Part shown: in pieces, positions 9,939-21,438 of the stretch
Layout: each line of letters starts with the position of its first letter
How positions within the stretch are numbered: the first letter of the stretch is position 1
Source: Acanthosoma haemorrhoidale
Lineage: Eukaryota; Arthropoda; Insecta; Hemiptera; Acanthosomatidae
DNA length: 64,000 bases
Direction of reading: 5' to 3'
Assembly (NCBI GenBank): GCA_930367205.1
Contig: OV884011.1
Coordinates: 44,901,754-44,965,753 of the forward strand
Made by a program: the position numbers and the translations under genes
Notes under the pieces: model-generated
Databases searched by the model: none
Told to the model about the DNA's origin: nothing
Seen by the model: the letters and a program-made list of their open reading frames with translations, nothing else

Positions 9939-12753
9939 ATGTTACTAGCTGCAGTTTTGTGCGTAGCCCTGCTACAGGGGCCATCAGCATCAGCCATCGG
10001 CGCTTCTACTGAGCTTGGTATGTGAATTAATTCATAAGACGCCATAACAGTAGGCTGATACACTAAAACTAATACATATTATCCCTAATTTACAAAAACA
10101 TTCTGAAGAATTATTATTGATAATTAATGAGATAATTTCATTAAAATCAAAATGGTAGCAATTTTAACTAATCATTTATATTTTAACAGATTACGAAGTC
10201 CATACTCCACGTCTGAGTGGAATATATAGCACTCTCAAACCGACCCTGGCATCCTGGTTGGGAATACAGGATCCAGGAATCCACACTCCAGCTGTTACCG
10301 GACTTAACCCATGGTACCTGAGCCAAATTTCATCAGCGAATGCCGCTGCTCAGTCTGCTGCAAAGATGGCTGCTTTAAACGCTGCTAACATAGCAGCAGT
10401 TTCTGCTCCTGCAATTAGGAAGTGGTCTTCTTCACCATCAACATTTCTTAGATCACAACTTACTCCATACCTACACATTTCAGAGCTTAATGCACCTGTT
10501 AAAGCCGCCATTAGAACATACTCTTCCGAACCATCTCTAATTCTGAGTTCCCATCTTACCCCATCTGTCCATACTACAGTACCTGTTACAACCGATGACT
10601 CGTGGCTATCTGAAAATGTTGCCGCTGAAATCGCAGCCACCAATGCAATTAATCACGCTGCAACTCTTAATGCCGCCAATGAAGTAGCAACTAATACTGC
10701 TGCAAATATTGCTGCCATTAACACTGCTAATTTAGCTGCAATTTCTGCTCCTGCAGTTAAGACTTGGTCGTCCACGCCATCTTTACTTCTGAGATCACAT
10801 CTTACTCCATCTGTGCATGCTACCGTACCAGTTGTACACACTCCAGTAGCTGACCAATGTAACTCATGGCTAACTAATCAATATGAAGTAGGAAATACTG
10901 CCGCTTGCAATAGAGTAGCTGAAATTGCAGCAGTCAGTGCCGCCAAACATGCCGCAGCCATCGATGAAGCTAATAAAGCCGCGGTTGTTAGTGCCGCCAA
11001 TGAAATTGCGGCACATTCGGCTACTAATATTGCTGCCATTAACACTGCTGATTTAGCCGCAGTTTCTGCACCTACAGTTAGGGCTTGGTCTTCCGCACCA
11101 TCTTTACTTCTTAGATCACATCTTACTCCATCTGTGCTAACTAACTATTATGCACTAGCAAAGGGTGCCATTTCCAGTGGAACAGCTAAACATGCCGCCA
11201 TCAATGCCGCCAATGCAGCTGCTGCTATTAATGAAATTAGCCAAGCCGCAACAGTTGATGTTGTGAATCATGCCGCAGTCTTAAATGCTGCAAATCAAGC
11301 CGCAGCAATCAATGCCGCAAATAAAGCCATTGCTGTTGAAGCTGCTAATCGTGCTGCAGCCATAAATGCTGCAAATCATGTCGCAACAATCAATGCCGCA
11401 AATCAAGCCGAAGCCATCTTTGCTGCGAATCAAGCCGCTGCTAATCGTGCCACTGCTATTGATGCTGCTAATCGTGTCACAGCCATCAATGCTGCAAATG
11501 AAGCCGCAGCAATCAATGCCGCTGCTAATCATGCCAAAACTATCAATGTTGCCAATCAAGCCACTTCATTTGCTATTGCTAATCGTGCCGCAGCCATCAA
11601 TGCTGCAAATCAAGCAGCAGCAATCAATGCCGCAAATCAAGTAGCAGCAATCAATGCCGCCAATCAAGTTGCTGCTAATCGTGCCGCAGCCATCAATGCC
11701 GCAAATAAAGCCATTGCTGTTGAAGCTGCTAATTGTGCTGCAGCCATAAATGCTGCAAATCATGTCGCAACAATCAATGCCGCAAATCAAGCCGAAGCCA
11801 TCAATGCTGCAAATGAAGCCGCAGAAATCAATGCCGCTGCTAATCAAGCAGCAGCAATCAATGCAGCCAATCAAGCTGTTGCTAATCGTGCCGCAGCCAT
11901 CAATGCTGCAAATCAAGCATCAACAATCGCTGCCGCAAATCGCGCAGCAGCAATCAATGCCGCAAATCAAGCAGCAGCAGTCAATGCAGCAAATCAAGCA
12001 GCAGCAATCAATGCAGCCAACCAAGATGCAAATCAAGCAGCAGCAATCGATGCCGCAAATCAAGCAGCAGCCATCAATGCTGCAAATCAAGCAGCAGCAA
12101 TCGATGCCGCAAATCAAGCAGCAGCAATCAATGCCGCTGATAGTCAAGCAGCAGCAATCAAGGCAGCCAATCAAGCAGCAGCAATTAATGCAGCCAATCA
12201 AGCTGCAGCAATCAATGCAGCCAATCAAGCTGCTGCTAATCGTGCCGCATCCATCAATGCTGCAAATCACGCAGCAGCAGTCAATGCCGCAAATCAAGCA
12301 GCAGCAGTCAATGCCGCATATCAAGCAGCAGCAACCAATGCAGCAAATCAAGCAGCAGCAATCGATGCCGCAAATCAAGCAGCAGCCATCAATGCTGCAA
12401 ATCAAGCAGCAGCAATCAATGCTGCAAATCAAGCAGCAGCAATCAATGCTGCAAATCAAGCCACAGCTGTTAGTACCGTTGTTCAGGCAGTACCTACCTC
12501 AATTTTCAGTGACACACTAGTACGGTCAGTACCTAGAAGATTTTATCATCCATTACCTACCTCTGTAGTACGTACTAAACCTAGCAGGATTTATCACTCA
12601 GTATCTACTCCTTTTGTTTCATCACATCCAACTGTATCATACCCATCCAGATTAACTTCATCAGGTAATCCGTTCTTCGGAACTGCTGTAAGTCAGTACC
12701 TAAGAAGACCTTTTATCCGACCATCATCTGTTAGGCCTTTGTGGTCTTATTAA
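9939..12753 (+). CDS. Secreted Ala/Asn/Gln 9-residue-repeat protein (two exons, 880 aa)
   Basis: Exon 1 is 9939-10017 and encodes a signal peptide (MLLAAVLCVALLQGPSASA). A 172-bp GT-AG phase-1 intron follows, then exon 2 at 10190-12753, joined as TEL-D-YEVHTPRL. The first third (about residues 60-350) has four diverged modules with the core [KTA][WY]SSxPSLLLRSHLTPSV near residues 104, 137, 218 and 324, separated by Ala-rich spacers. Residues about 350-790 are a long array of a 9-residue unit, consensus A-A-A-I-N-A-A-N-Q (27 bp), with occasional insertions of AANRA type. The last 90 residues are repeat-free and rich in Pro, Ser, Tyr, Arg and Val, ending RPLWSY. AATAAA is at 12778-12783. Low-complexity frames in the other phases of exon 2 are shadows of this repeat. 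No family is recognised. An extended alpha-helical structural polymer is an inference from composition. Confidence 0.87.
11170..12465 (+). repeat. 27-bp coding tandem repeat array
   Basis: Degenerate tandem copies of a unit like GCAGCAATCAATGCCGCAAA followed by TCAAGCA, read as AAINAANQA. The most homogeneous part is 11930-12465, where synonymous variation is low. That suggests recent unequal exchange or slippage at the 3' end of the array. Confidence 0.85.
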
Positions 12754-12789
12754 ATGAACTACATGTCAAAAGTTAAGAATAAACTTTGT

Positions 12790-13492
12790 CTGTAAAATAT
12801 GTTGTTTTTTATTTTACCCTTTTCATATGTTGCATTTACAACTATCAAGAGAAAGTGAAATATAAATTTCATGAGAATACCCAAATGAATTATAACAACA
12901 ATTAGTAGATAACAAGAAATTTTCTCATAAAAAAAATGCGCACACTGGAAGAGACGAATCTTAATAAAATGTTTTTTTCAAACTTCCTTGTGGATGACAA
13001 ATTGTGGATTCCTTCAATGCCAGAGGAAAACATCTTTTCCATTGTGGTGTAGAACATAGTCATCAAGTTGAGGATTTTGCTCGATATGAATCTCATTGAC
13101 ACTCAAATACATGTAGAGATTTTGAGTAAAAAATACCACCTTATAATATACTTACACACGATCTACTAACCACCAATAAACATATAAGTATACCCCAAAA
13201 AATATAATATTTGTATATAGCCCAAGCATAACGATTTTTGGTAACATTTTATTTCGAGTGTGGTTTGTTACAACATAGAATCAGGGACCAGTTTAAAACT
13301 GAGCATGCACGAACGTTACCTGCTCATGGATTTAGAACATGCTGGAACGCATTTTCCAATGACAGTTGACTCTTTTAGAAGGTTACTTTACTATTACTCA
13401 AGAAAACAACTTACTTGTTTATGACACGAACTGGAGTTGTTTTGTTGGACTGTAAAAACGCTTATTATTTTTTTTAGTAGAGAGCTTTTGGT
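12790..13492. other. Intergenic, nothing recognised
   Basis: AT-rich sequence without coding signal or recognised repeat. Its last bases enter the 31-bp direct repeat that flanks the next LTR fragment. Confidence 0.4.
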
Positions 13493-14068
13493 TTTAATTT
13501 TTAATTTAATGTGTAAAATATATTGTTGTGGCCACCTCTTAATTACGAATAATTAGAAGTTCCCCTCTTCTCGGCCCAGAAAATATCGATCCATGTTTCC
13601 TAATTTTAATAATAAAGCTTATGACGTCAGTCAGAGAGGGGGGGGGAGCTAGTGGGGGAACCATCCCCACCACGGCTGGCCTGCCTATATAAACGCCCTG
13701 CTTTAGGGCAAACGATAGAACGAACCGAACCGGCACTTAGAACACTGCTCTCTCTGCACTGGCGCTTGCGCCTCTACTCAAACCATGACCTTCTCATTCA
13801 ACTACCTCTGCATCTTTCTTTCCTAACCTCGCTATGTTTTAGTCCGGTGTTGTCAGACCCCAACACCTTCCTAGTGGGAATCTCTGCCTTCGTCTCGCTA
13901 AAACTAGCACCTCTCCCTCGCGGACGACGGTTGCCGTGGTCCTAAAAACTTTACCTAGTAGCGTCTCCTACGGCAATCCAGTATGCTTCTCTGCGGTTCA
14001 CACTCGCCTTTGGGATACGGACGGTTTTCGCCTACCCTTTAATTTTTAATAAAATGTGTAAAATATAT
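13493..14068 (+). repeat. 31-bp direct repeats bounding the LTR fragment
   Basis: Left copy 13493-13523 and right copy 14038-14068 both read TTTAATTTTTAAT, two variable bases, then AATGTGTAAAATATAT. The left copy ends exactly at the first base of the LTR. Confidence 0.8.
13524..14037 (+). mobile_element. LTR fragment (subfamily B), 3'-truncated, between 31-bp direct repeats
   Basis: Begins TGTTGTGGCCACC like the LTR at 56155 and matches it through the TATA box (TATATAAACGCC near 13686), the CTCGCTATGTTTTAGTCCGG block and the CACTCGCCTTTGGGAT block. It stops abruptly at 14037, before the last 240 bp or so of the LTR. It is bounded by near-identical 31-bp sequences at 13493-13523 and 14038-14068 (29 of 31 matching). 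Confidence 0.8.
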
Positions 14069-14487
14069 CAAATATGTAAATTGTACAACGTAAAATGCAG
14101 TTGAATTAATATTTTCTTCGTAGAAAAATTAGTATACATGCCGCTTTTTAATCACTTTTAATTTATAATTAAGGCTAAATTTATTTATAAATTAAAAACG
14201 TTACAATTAACCTCTAATAATAAACTTTTTCAACGATTAATAGTGTTAAACTGAATGCTCAAATATTAATAGACAGAATAAAACGTCTATTCACTTGACG
14301 ATTTTTAATTTTTCTTTTTAATTATAATTTTAATTGAGGTAGTAAAGAGTTACATTACTTAAATTAATTCTAACGACATTTATAACCTTCTTAAGAGAAT
14401 GAAAAGAGAGGAGAATATTTGCGCATGTCTCTAATTAGTCTCTAATAAGTCCTTACTCCAATCCTCAAATCGTATTGACAAACTGTT
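14069..14487. other. AT-rich spacer
   Basis: Very AT-rich; no coding signal or recognised repeat. Confidence 0.35.
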
Positions 14488-14541
14488 TTGAAACTAGGTT
14501 TTGAGCGTGTTAGGGTGAGAGAGGTGGTGACCACAGTGGTT

Positions 14542-14826
14542 ATGGACCAGCTTTCAACATCCGTGGACGAAGTCCGACATTTAGCATCTCCATGGGAGTC
14601 CATGGAAAGGCAGAGAGGTGGGGAATGTGGGAAGTCAGGCCCACCCCCGAATACGGAGACAAATCAGCCTGGAAGCCCAGTAGAAGGACTATCCAGGGTG
14701 ACTCATATACCCGCACTAACACTACCAGAGGCATACGTTACTCTTATGAACGAGGATGGCTACAAACTCGGTGAGAGCAGGAAAAAGAAGAGGAAGAAAA
14801 AAAAGGCTCCGCAAAAACCGACGTAA
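14542..14826 (+). CDS. Unrecognised 94-aa frame with Lys/Arg-rich C-terminus
   Basis: The stretch is richer in G+C than its surroundings, which suggests coding or mobile-element origin. From the ATG at 14542 it encodes an acidic/polar N-terminus (MDQLSTSVDEVRHLASPWES), a Pro/Gly-rich middle and a basic tail (RKKKRKKKKAPQKP). There is no signal peptide, so it does not belong to the secreted family. It could be the start of an ORF1/gag protein of an unidentified retroelement or a chance frame. No promoter or polyadenylation signal was identified. Confidence 0.25.
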   Translation: MDQLSTSVDEVRHLASPWESMERQRGGECGKSGPPPNTETNQPGSPVEGLSRVTHIPALTLPEAYVTLMNEDGYKLGESRKKKRKKKKAPQKPT

Positions 14827-15042
14827 AGGAGCTCGCATCCAAGCTGCCTTTGAATAGATAGCACCATTGAGGGTAACCATTGAGATATAATGAAAAAACT
14901 TCAATCGAAAGATCTCAATAGCTCCTGCAGGATCGTTTATCTAAAGGCTATTTGAAGAGGAATTATTCAGACTGTTTGGATTATTGCTTTCAAAAATGTA
15001 ATATAAATAATTCTTTGAAAGGAAAGGTTCCCTTTGTAACCT

Positions 15043-15236
15043 AATACAGCTAGAATAGATACTATTTACATTTTTTCAAACTTAACTAAAATAATTCAAT
15101 TTAATTAATACAGCTAGAATAGATAATATTTACATTTTTTCAAACTTAACTAAAATAATTCAATTTAATTAATACAGCTATAACAGATAATATTTAAATT
15201 TTTTCAAACTTAACTAAAATAATTCAATTAAATTAA
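15043..15236 (+). repeat. Three tandem copies of a 64-bp AT-rich unit
   Basis: Units start at 15043, 15107 and 15171, each beginning AATACAGCTA and containing TTTTTTCAAACTTAACTAAA. The first two are almost identical; the third has several changes. The array abuts the 3' end of a Jockey fragment. Confidence 0.85.
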
Positions 15237-15239
15237 TAC

Positions 15240-16030
15240 TTCTTTACTGTGGTAAAATTAAAATCTGCCTTATTAGACGGCAATAAGTAATTGTGAGAAA
15301 TGGTCTCTTTCATACCATATTTACAATTTTCATTCCTCGCTCATTTATATAGTATTTACAAACCGCCCAGAGTACTCCTAAATCCACATGGCTTTCACCT
15401 CCTTCGCATACGAAAGAGAAAGCGGAGTCTTGGGAAGTCCCCAACACTCCTCCATCAGCCGCGTCACTGGATTCGAGCCAGTGGAGGCTGACCAAGAGCA
15501 CGAGAGCCACAGACGCTCAGGAGTTGTCTGGAGAAACTGGCCATTGCCAGCCAGGACTCCCACTGTCACGTATTTATAACAGGTCACGAGGCCACTGCCG
15601 CTTAGGATTAGAGGTATGCCTGGCGCAGTGTATGTCTGAGCTAGGGGATTATGGTGGTTGCATAGTTTACTGTAGAATTTCATGAGCGTGGAGGGGATGA
15701 GGTCAAGAATGTAGGGTATATTAAGATCGTTATGGAGGGTTTTGTTGCTGATGTAGTAAGGGTATTTACACCTGTTCTTAGGACTTTTGATTGAAAGGAT
15801 TGGATGTTCGACTTTTGCAGTCCCCCATAGTTCTATTTCGTATATCCGAATTGGCTTAAGTAATTTATTTTCTATCGAGAGATGGGATGTCCTTCGAAGT
15901 AGTCTGTACAGTTGTCCAAAGCGTCTGTTTATTCTTGCCTTTTTAGCCTCGTGTGTGGGTTCCATGTCAGCCTTTTGTCGAGGTGGAAGCCTAAATACCT
16001 CTTGGTATTAGGAAGAGGTTGGAATTAAAA
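15240..16030 (-). mobile_element. Decayed 3' fragment of a Jockey element
   Basis: The minus strand matches the 3' part of the elements at 0.5 and 42 kb. Blocks such as NRRFGQLYRLL, RTSHLSIENKLL and NKTLHNDLNIPYIL are followed by the shared 3'UTR with AAAATCTGCC near the end. It has internal deletions (the IYKVILKP segment is shortened) and frameshifts, and is more diverged than the other two copies. No target duplication was found. Confidence 0.85.
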
Positions 16031-18400
16031 AAACTAAAATACTGCAAAGAAGGTTTCACCTTATTGAGTTCAAATAGTTCTAAAATCATTGAAAAAATAA
16101 AAATGGTTTTACCACATTTCGTTATTGATCACAACATTTGTGGCTTCGGCCACAGAGGACAACATTATTCTCTATATATTATTTATTTTTGAAAATAATT
16201 TTTTTATTGTTTTTCTTACATTATGGAGCGTATTTCGAATGCAAAAATATAATTTTGTATTAATAAATTAGAAACATTACTGGCAGCCAAACCGAAAAAA
16301 CACGAAAGGGTTATTAAAAACAAACTGACATTAAAAAACTGCAAAGTATAACGCAGTAAACGTTTCTGTTCGAACAAAAGGAGTTTCCGCGAATGTGTGT
16401 GCCTTCGTAAGAACGAAGCTCTGTGCTTTCCCAAGTGGTATGCAGTTCCAACCTGCCCATACAAACTTTAAACTTTTTAATTGACTCAGTAACGAATATG
16501 TAATACATTACATTCCCAGAAATTGAAACAGATTTTTTTTTTCGGGTACTTGTCAACTGCACACACTCCAGCGCTGGATCTAGCCCAATAATATCTGTCT
16601 GATTCTGATTTGCGTCTTCATTGGGCCTGTATCCAGGATAAGCTTTAGATCTTTTGTACCTTCATCAAGGTTCACTTTCATTAGTCTACTTTTTGATTGG
16701 GGAATTTGTTTCCAGTTCATGAATTATCCCCTAACTTGCTGCTTACACTTCCAGGTGCTCTCACCAACCTACCCTCCTTAGTATAGGATCGCACAATCTT
16801 CTATAAGGTATCCTCTTTCTTTGACTCTCAATGATTCCAAGGACTTCACCCTTTCTCAGATCGCCCAACAGCTAATGTGAAGAGGCTCTTTCCCGTTCAA
16901 TCATCTCATGTTCCACATTCCATATTGAATTAATCTTTTTCCTTGTCAGGTCTAATTCCAAAGTATCCGTCCAGCTCTGTTACTTTTCTAGACATGTAAT
17001 ATGGTGTATCTCGAGTTGGTGAGTAATTGGCCCACGGTACCAAAAACATGGTGGTGGGGCTGCCACCAAGTATTCCAAAGGGCACCGTGAGGATGTCACT
17101 CAGTCGGCGTTGGCAGAGAAAGATGTGCTGAGATGCTCAGGCGACCAGGGCAACACACTCATATTCCAATACTCACTAGTCCGTTTCTTCAGTGGTCCCC
17201 TTAACCTCACTATTCCCTTCACATTTAATTAACATATTACTCAAATGGATGAAAATTTTTTTTAATAACAATAACATAAGCTAAATTACGATAAGAAGTA
17301 CATAATTGTCGAAATCTAAATTAAGTTTATACTTTATGAAAACCGAATGTAGTCAGTAATTGTTTGTATATAGAAAGGAAAAATAGTGAGCCAAATGTTC
17401 CTTAGATTAACTATTACTAACAGATAGGTATGTTTATAAACAGCTAAGGCACTGTAAAAATCTTATCAATGAATACCACGACATTTTGGACTGGTGCGGA
17501 AGCGCATATAATATGTGCAGCATAGTATGCTACAAAAGGCATCACGTTAGGATATAATGAAATTCTTTCATATCAGTCAAAATGCAAATCAAACAGTGAC
17601 TGAATACTACCTACATTATGATTGAAAGGACGTGCCCAAGATATCAAAGCATCACTAGGAAACTATAACGCAAAATAAGGTAGAATTTCCATCACAAATA
17701 TATTACGTTTAAAGTCATACTGACTAGGAATGATCACAGTCAAATATATCGATATATGACGGGATCGCGAATAAGTGAAATTTTCCTGTCAATGGGTGAT
17801 CAGTCTGATCCAGTTAAATAATCTTGTAGAGGAGAGTCTTTTAAACAACTTTATTATGAATAACAACCAAAACACTGGTATATATAAAAATATTAATCAG
17901 TTACAACATTAGAACATACTGTGTGGAGTGTCTAGGCACAAGTGGGTGTCTGGGTCTAAGCAGGAAAAAAAAAGGGTAGGATTTTAGGAAACAGGAAGGG
18001 GTTGCTTACCAACAAAAACAAGGGTTCTGCTCAAGAACCTTTCATATTTTATTCCATTTCAAAACTATCCAGCCCTTGAAATATTCGGACAGTTAGGAAA
18101 AACTCACAACCGGCACCCAGAAAAAAAAAAAAAAAATTACATGAGATTACTTAAGACATTGAGCAATAAATTTACTCGACAGTTAGCTGATAATGTTTTA
18201 TTTGTATATTGAGATCATTTACTGTTTGGTCTCTTGTAAATGTATCAGCTCTGATCATATTGATTTTATATATTTTAATTTTCATTGTTTGTTCCCCACA
18301 GGTAGGCTTAGCTGTTACGACAAATATTGTATGGACATGTGCATCATTATTAGAGCAACTGTTAGCTCAGGTGATCCACCGACCAAAGCAAATAATAGGC
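16031..18400. other. Intergenic region
   Basis: No supported gene. About 16560-17200 is less AT-rich than its surroundings and may be an old repeat, but no family was recognised. Homopolymer runs occur near 18120. A TATATAAAA at about 17880 has no associated reading frame. Confidence 0.35.
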
Positions 18401-18403
18401 AGA

Positions 18404-18410
18404 TATATTA
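18404..18410 (+). promoter_or_regulatory. Candidate TATA box of the VPQT-repeat gene
   Basis: TATATTA lies 52 bp before the ATG. An initiator-like TCATTCAGG at 18431 is about 30 bp downstream, giving a leader of about 20 nt. Confidence 0.55.
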
Positions 18411-18455
18411 CAGGTGGAGTTTGCCCATGCTCATTCAGGGACTCAAGAGAGAAAC

Positions 18456-19640
18456 ATGAAGGTCTTAACATTATTTGTCGGCATCCTCATAGTGCAGTGC
18501 GCTTTTGCCGGCTCCTCTTCCTCTTCGTCCTCTTCTTCGTCTGAGGAGAGTGGCAGCAAGAAAAAAGGATCATCAGGCTCTTCTTCAGGTAATGAGTCCC
18601 AAAAACGGTGGTAAAACCCTCCAAAAATTGGTTTTGGACAAATAGTGTATTTATATATATTGTATGATGTGAATTATATATGAGATTCCATTTCTAAAAA
18701 AAAACGTTATTTACTTGCAGGTGGTAAAGTTGTGGAAGCTGAGGCAAAAAAGAGTGAAAAATCTAGCCAGTCCCAGAAGGTCAAAAAAGAAACTGTGACA
18801 GCTGTTGTGAAGGAACCCGAAGTTGTTATAGAGAAAAGGCCAAAAACTGTAGTGGTTGAAAGGCCAAGCCGAACAACCGTCGTTGAAGAGTCTACTCCCG
18901 AGGTGGTCGTCCGTAGACCAAGAGTGATCGAATACGTCACAGAGGATGACTTCCCTTACCCAGGATACCCAACTATTTCCAGATCGCCCTACCAAGGGTT
19001 ACCAGCCTATCGCCAAGTATACGGACCTTCATACTTACGGAGTCAACTCTCTTACAGGCAATCTCCCTTCGAGCTCGGACAAGCAGGGCTTCTTCCTCCT
19101 CTCTATCGCCCTTCTTATGCCTACCAACCAGCTGCTTCTTACCCATCATTGCCAATTAGGTCCCTTCCTTACAGCTACAGTTCCTCTTTTGTATCTCCAG
19201 GACCACTCGGATATCCTCAACTCCCAGTCAACATCGGCTCGCCCGCTGCTGTTTCTGTAAGTTATCCTCAAACCATTGTTCCACAAACTGTTGTTCCACA
19301 AACCTTCGTCCCTCAAACCGCTGTTCCACAAACTGTTGTTCCACAAACCTTTGTCCCTCAAACCGCTGTTCCACAAACTGTCGCATCCAGCCCACTCGCC
19401 AGTGTCAGAGTAGCAACCGCCCCAGGACCTTCCCAAATTAGTTATGCCATCAGCCCCCTTGGCGTTGCACCATCAGTCAGTTATACAACTTCTTCAGTTC
19501 CTTCAGCTGTTTCTGTACCTTCTCCTCTTAGTGTAAGAACAACTCTTGGCTCTCCATTAGCTTATTCTTCACTTTGCTCCAGACTTCTTTCATCATCAGT
19601 CCTCAGGTCACTGCCAAGTTACCATCCCTGTTTATTTTAG
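18456..19640 (+). CDS. Secreted protein with poly-Ser, Lys/Glu and Pro/Ser/Tyr regions and VPQT repeats (two exons, 350 aa)
   Basis: Exon 1 is 18456-18588 and exon 2 is 18721-19640, with a 132-bp GT-AG phase-1 intron joining at Gly (SSSG-G-KVV). The signal peptide is MKVLTLFVGILIVQCAFA. The mature N-terminus is a run of ten Ser, then EESGSKKKGSSGSSS. Residues about 48-120 are charged with a Val/Lys/Glu/Arg pattern (VVIEKRP, VVVERPSR, VVVRRPR). Residues about 120-225 are Pro/Ser/Tyr/Leu-rich. Residues about 225-262 repeat VPQT[VFA], and the C-terminus is Ser/Val/Pro-rich. AATAAA is at 19687-19692. No conserved domain was recognised. The charged block followed by a Pro/Tyr block suggests a cross-linkable matrix component; this is an inference. 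Confidence 0.86.
19275..19385 (+). repeat. 15-bp coding repeat (VPQT)
   Basis: Units of GTTCCACAAACTGTT type (VPQTV, VPQTF, VPQTA) repeat about eight times. Groups of three alternate in the order V, F, A, so a 45-bp higher-order unit is visible. Confidence 0.85.
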
Positions 19641-19959
19641 ATAAGCAGTATGCATAATTAAAGTTTGATTAAAATTGGAAATCATGAATAAAACTTAAAA
19701 ATATGTTTTCCATTTTATTTTATATTATTACTATTTACCTATCACAATTTAACAATGATTTTTCACTAATTAAAATAAATTGTACATCACTATTTTTTAA
19801 ATATTACTTTTTACCCATTCTTCCCCAATGTTCAAACATTAAATTTATCTTATGGGAGTGAACTTCATTTAAGCCTGCACTGTCCGCATGAACAAAATGT
19901 TTGTATTATATTTCAGAAAGAAGTTTTTACTCTCTTATAAAAATATCTATATTCGAGGG

Positions 19960-20345
19960 AGGTAGAGAGGGATCGAGAAAGTGTGAAATTCCAGAGGGGA
20001 TGAGTATTGCTGAACCAATAAGGGCACTGCCTTCTGAATGACAAGCTAGGCATTAATTTACAGTGTAATATATGGTTAGATGGGCCTCTGTTACTAGGGT
20101 GATGCTAATGTTTTTACTTTGCAGTAATATTGTAAGTTCATTCGTCTATGCTGGAGCTCCATAGTAGAATGTGCAGAGGTTTATAGGAAGGGAGAATCGT
20201 GAACTTCTGTAGCATTTCTGTAAGGGGGATAGTCTTGGGTTGTATGTGTGCTACAATTTGGATCAGATAATAGCTGTGAAGCTGTAGAATGAGTCAGGAG
20301 GAAGAGGGATTGAGATTAGGTAGGCTGTTGGGGTATGGTGACCAA
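19960..20345 (-). mobile_element. Decayed Jockey-type endonuclease fragment
   Basis: The minus strand contains frameshifted pieces matching the endonuclease N-terminus of the 3.4-kb copy. LVTEAHLT aligns with LITETRLT, and SAILIPSGISH with TAVIVHNSISH. Stops and shifts occur throughout. The upstream part (20180-20345) may be the ORF1 end. It lies just downstream of the VPQT-repeat gene and has no coding capacity. Confidence 0.6.
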
Positions 20346-20820
20346 GTTGGTTACCCTAGGTGCTCCGTAACCTGCGAGAGCACGTTACAGATTTTAACGT
20401 TATCCCTCCGCTCGATATGAGCATATAGCCTGGACGTGTCCGACCTGCCGTCACTGGTCAACGAGGAGAAGAGATTCTAGGCGTTCCGAGGATTCATTGG
20501 GGGAGTGGAGGGAGCTCTAAGGCATCGGGCACTTCTCAATTTCCAAGGGGGTGAGCAGCCGTGCCTTCGGGAAGGCTCACCCGATGACAACGTTGTATCG
20601 CCGGTCGGATTGACATATAGAATAATATAGGACTTAGAAGTATTTAGTTACGATATAAGTGTAGATGTAAGTTTAGTTTTTAGTTTTAGTTTAGTTTAGG
20701 ATTTTGTAAATAGTAGATAAGGTAAATTGTATATAGGTTAGGTTAGTTCTACAATTCCTTTACTAGTATTAAGGAAAAAAAACAAAAAACAGATGAGATG
20801 AGTATTTTTTTTCTTGTTCT
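20346..20820. other. Unclassified G+C-richer repeat-like segment
   Basis: Contains CCGTGCCTTCGGGAAGGCTC, with an inverted CTTCGGGAAG core, and other G+C-rich stretches unlike the host background. Probably the UTR of a mobile element; the family is not recognised. Confidence 0.3.
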
Positions 20821-20824
20821 GTGA

Positions 20825-21003
20825 TTTATTTTAAATAAATGAAGTATGACAGAATAACATAAGGTGCGTTGAAGGTGCAACAAGCCCATTGCACCGGAAT
20901 ACGCGCACCATAGGCGACGTACCCCCATGATCACGCTTGAGTTGCTTGTGGGAAAACCCCATTTGAGGTTCAGACCTCAGAAAGAGGGGGAGAAAAAAAA
21001 AAT
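20825..21003 (-). mobile_element. SINE-like dispersed repeat, copy 1
   Basis: Its reverse complement matches 63795-63965. Shared blocks are TGGTGCGC, GGTGCAATGGG, TTCAACGCACCTTA and TTATTCTGT. Length of about 175 bp without coding capacity fits a SINE. A tRNA-like head was not demonstrated. Confidence 0.65.
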
Positions 21004-21433
21004 GTATATTTATTCCAACATACTATTGTTTCAAGTGTTATTAGGTGCTATTTGGGTGATTTTTTGTAGTATCATGGGTGCTATCTTATTTACTGATATT
21101 TCTAAATATTTAATAGGTGTATTATTATAATTTTGTAAAGAGTGTAAGTTTCAATGGGGGAAAAAACAAGAAAACGTGATTATGTCTGTTTTGTTTTAGT
21201 GGTAAATTAATCACATAATATGATGAATATCTTATGTTGAGTACTATACGTCAAGTAATTGACTTATGTCAGCCAGACCCTTTTGTGTAGGATGATAGCC
21301 CTAAATAACACTTAAAGAATATATCTATATATATTTGAGCTAGTTTTTCTTTTTAATTAAAGTGTAAAGCTTTCATGAAAAAAAACACACCATTATGAAT
21401 ACTTTATGCCACATTATCTCAAAACACTGTTTT
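21004..21433. other. Spacer
   Basis: AT-rich; a short hydrophobic frame at 21003-21130 lacks other coding support. Confidence 0.35.
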
Positions 21434-21438
21434 GTCAA

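Noticed and set aside
11281..12520. Long open frames rich in Met/Gln/Ser (plus) and Cys/Ile/Gly (minus)
   Set aside because: They are alternate-frame readings of the 27-bp repeat in the Ala-rich gene; their composition follows from the repeat.
14542..14826. Gag or host nuclear protein
   Set aside because: The basic tail is suggestive, but no zinc knuckle, neighbouring RT or family motif supports a specific call, so it is kept only as an unrecognised frame.
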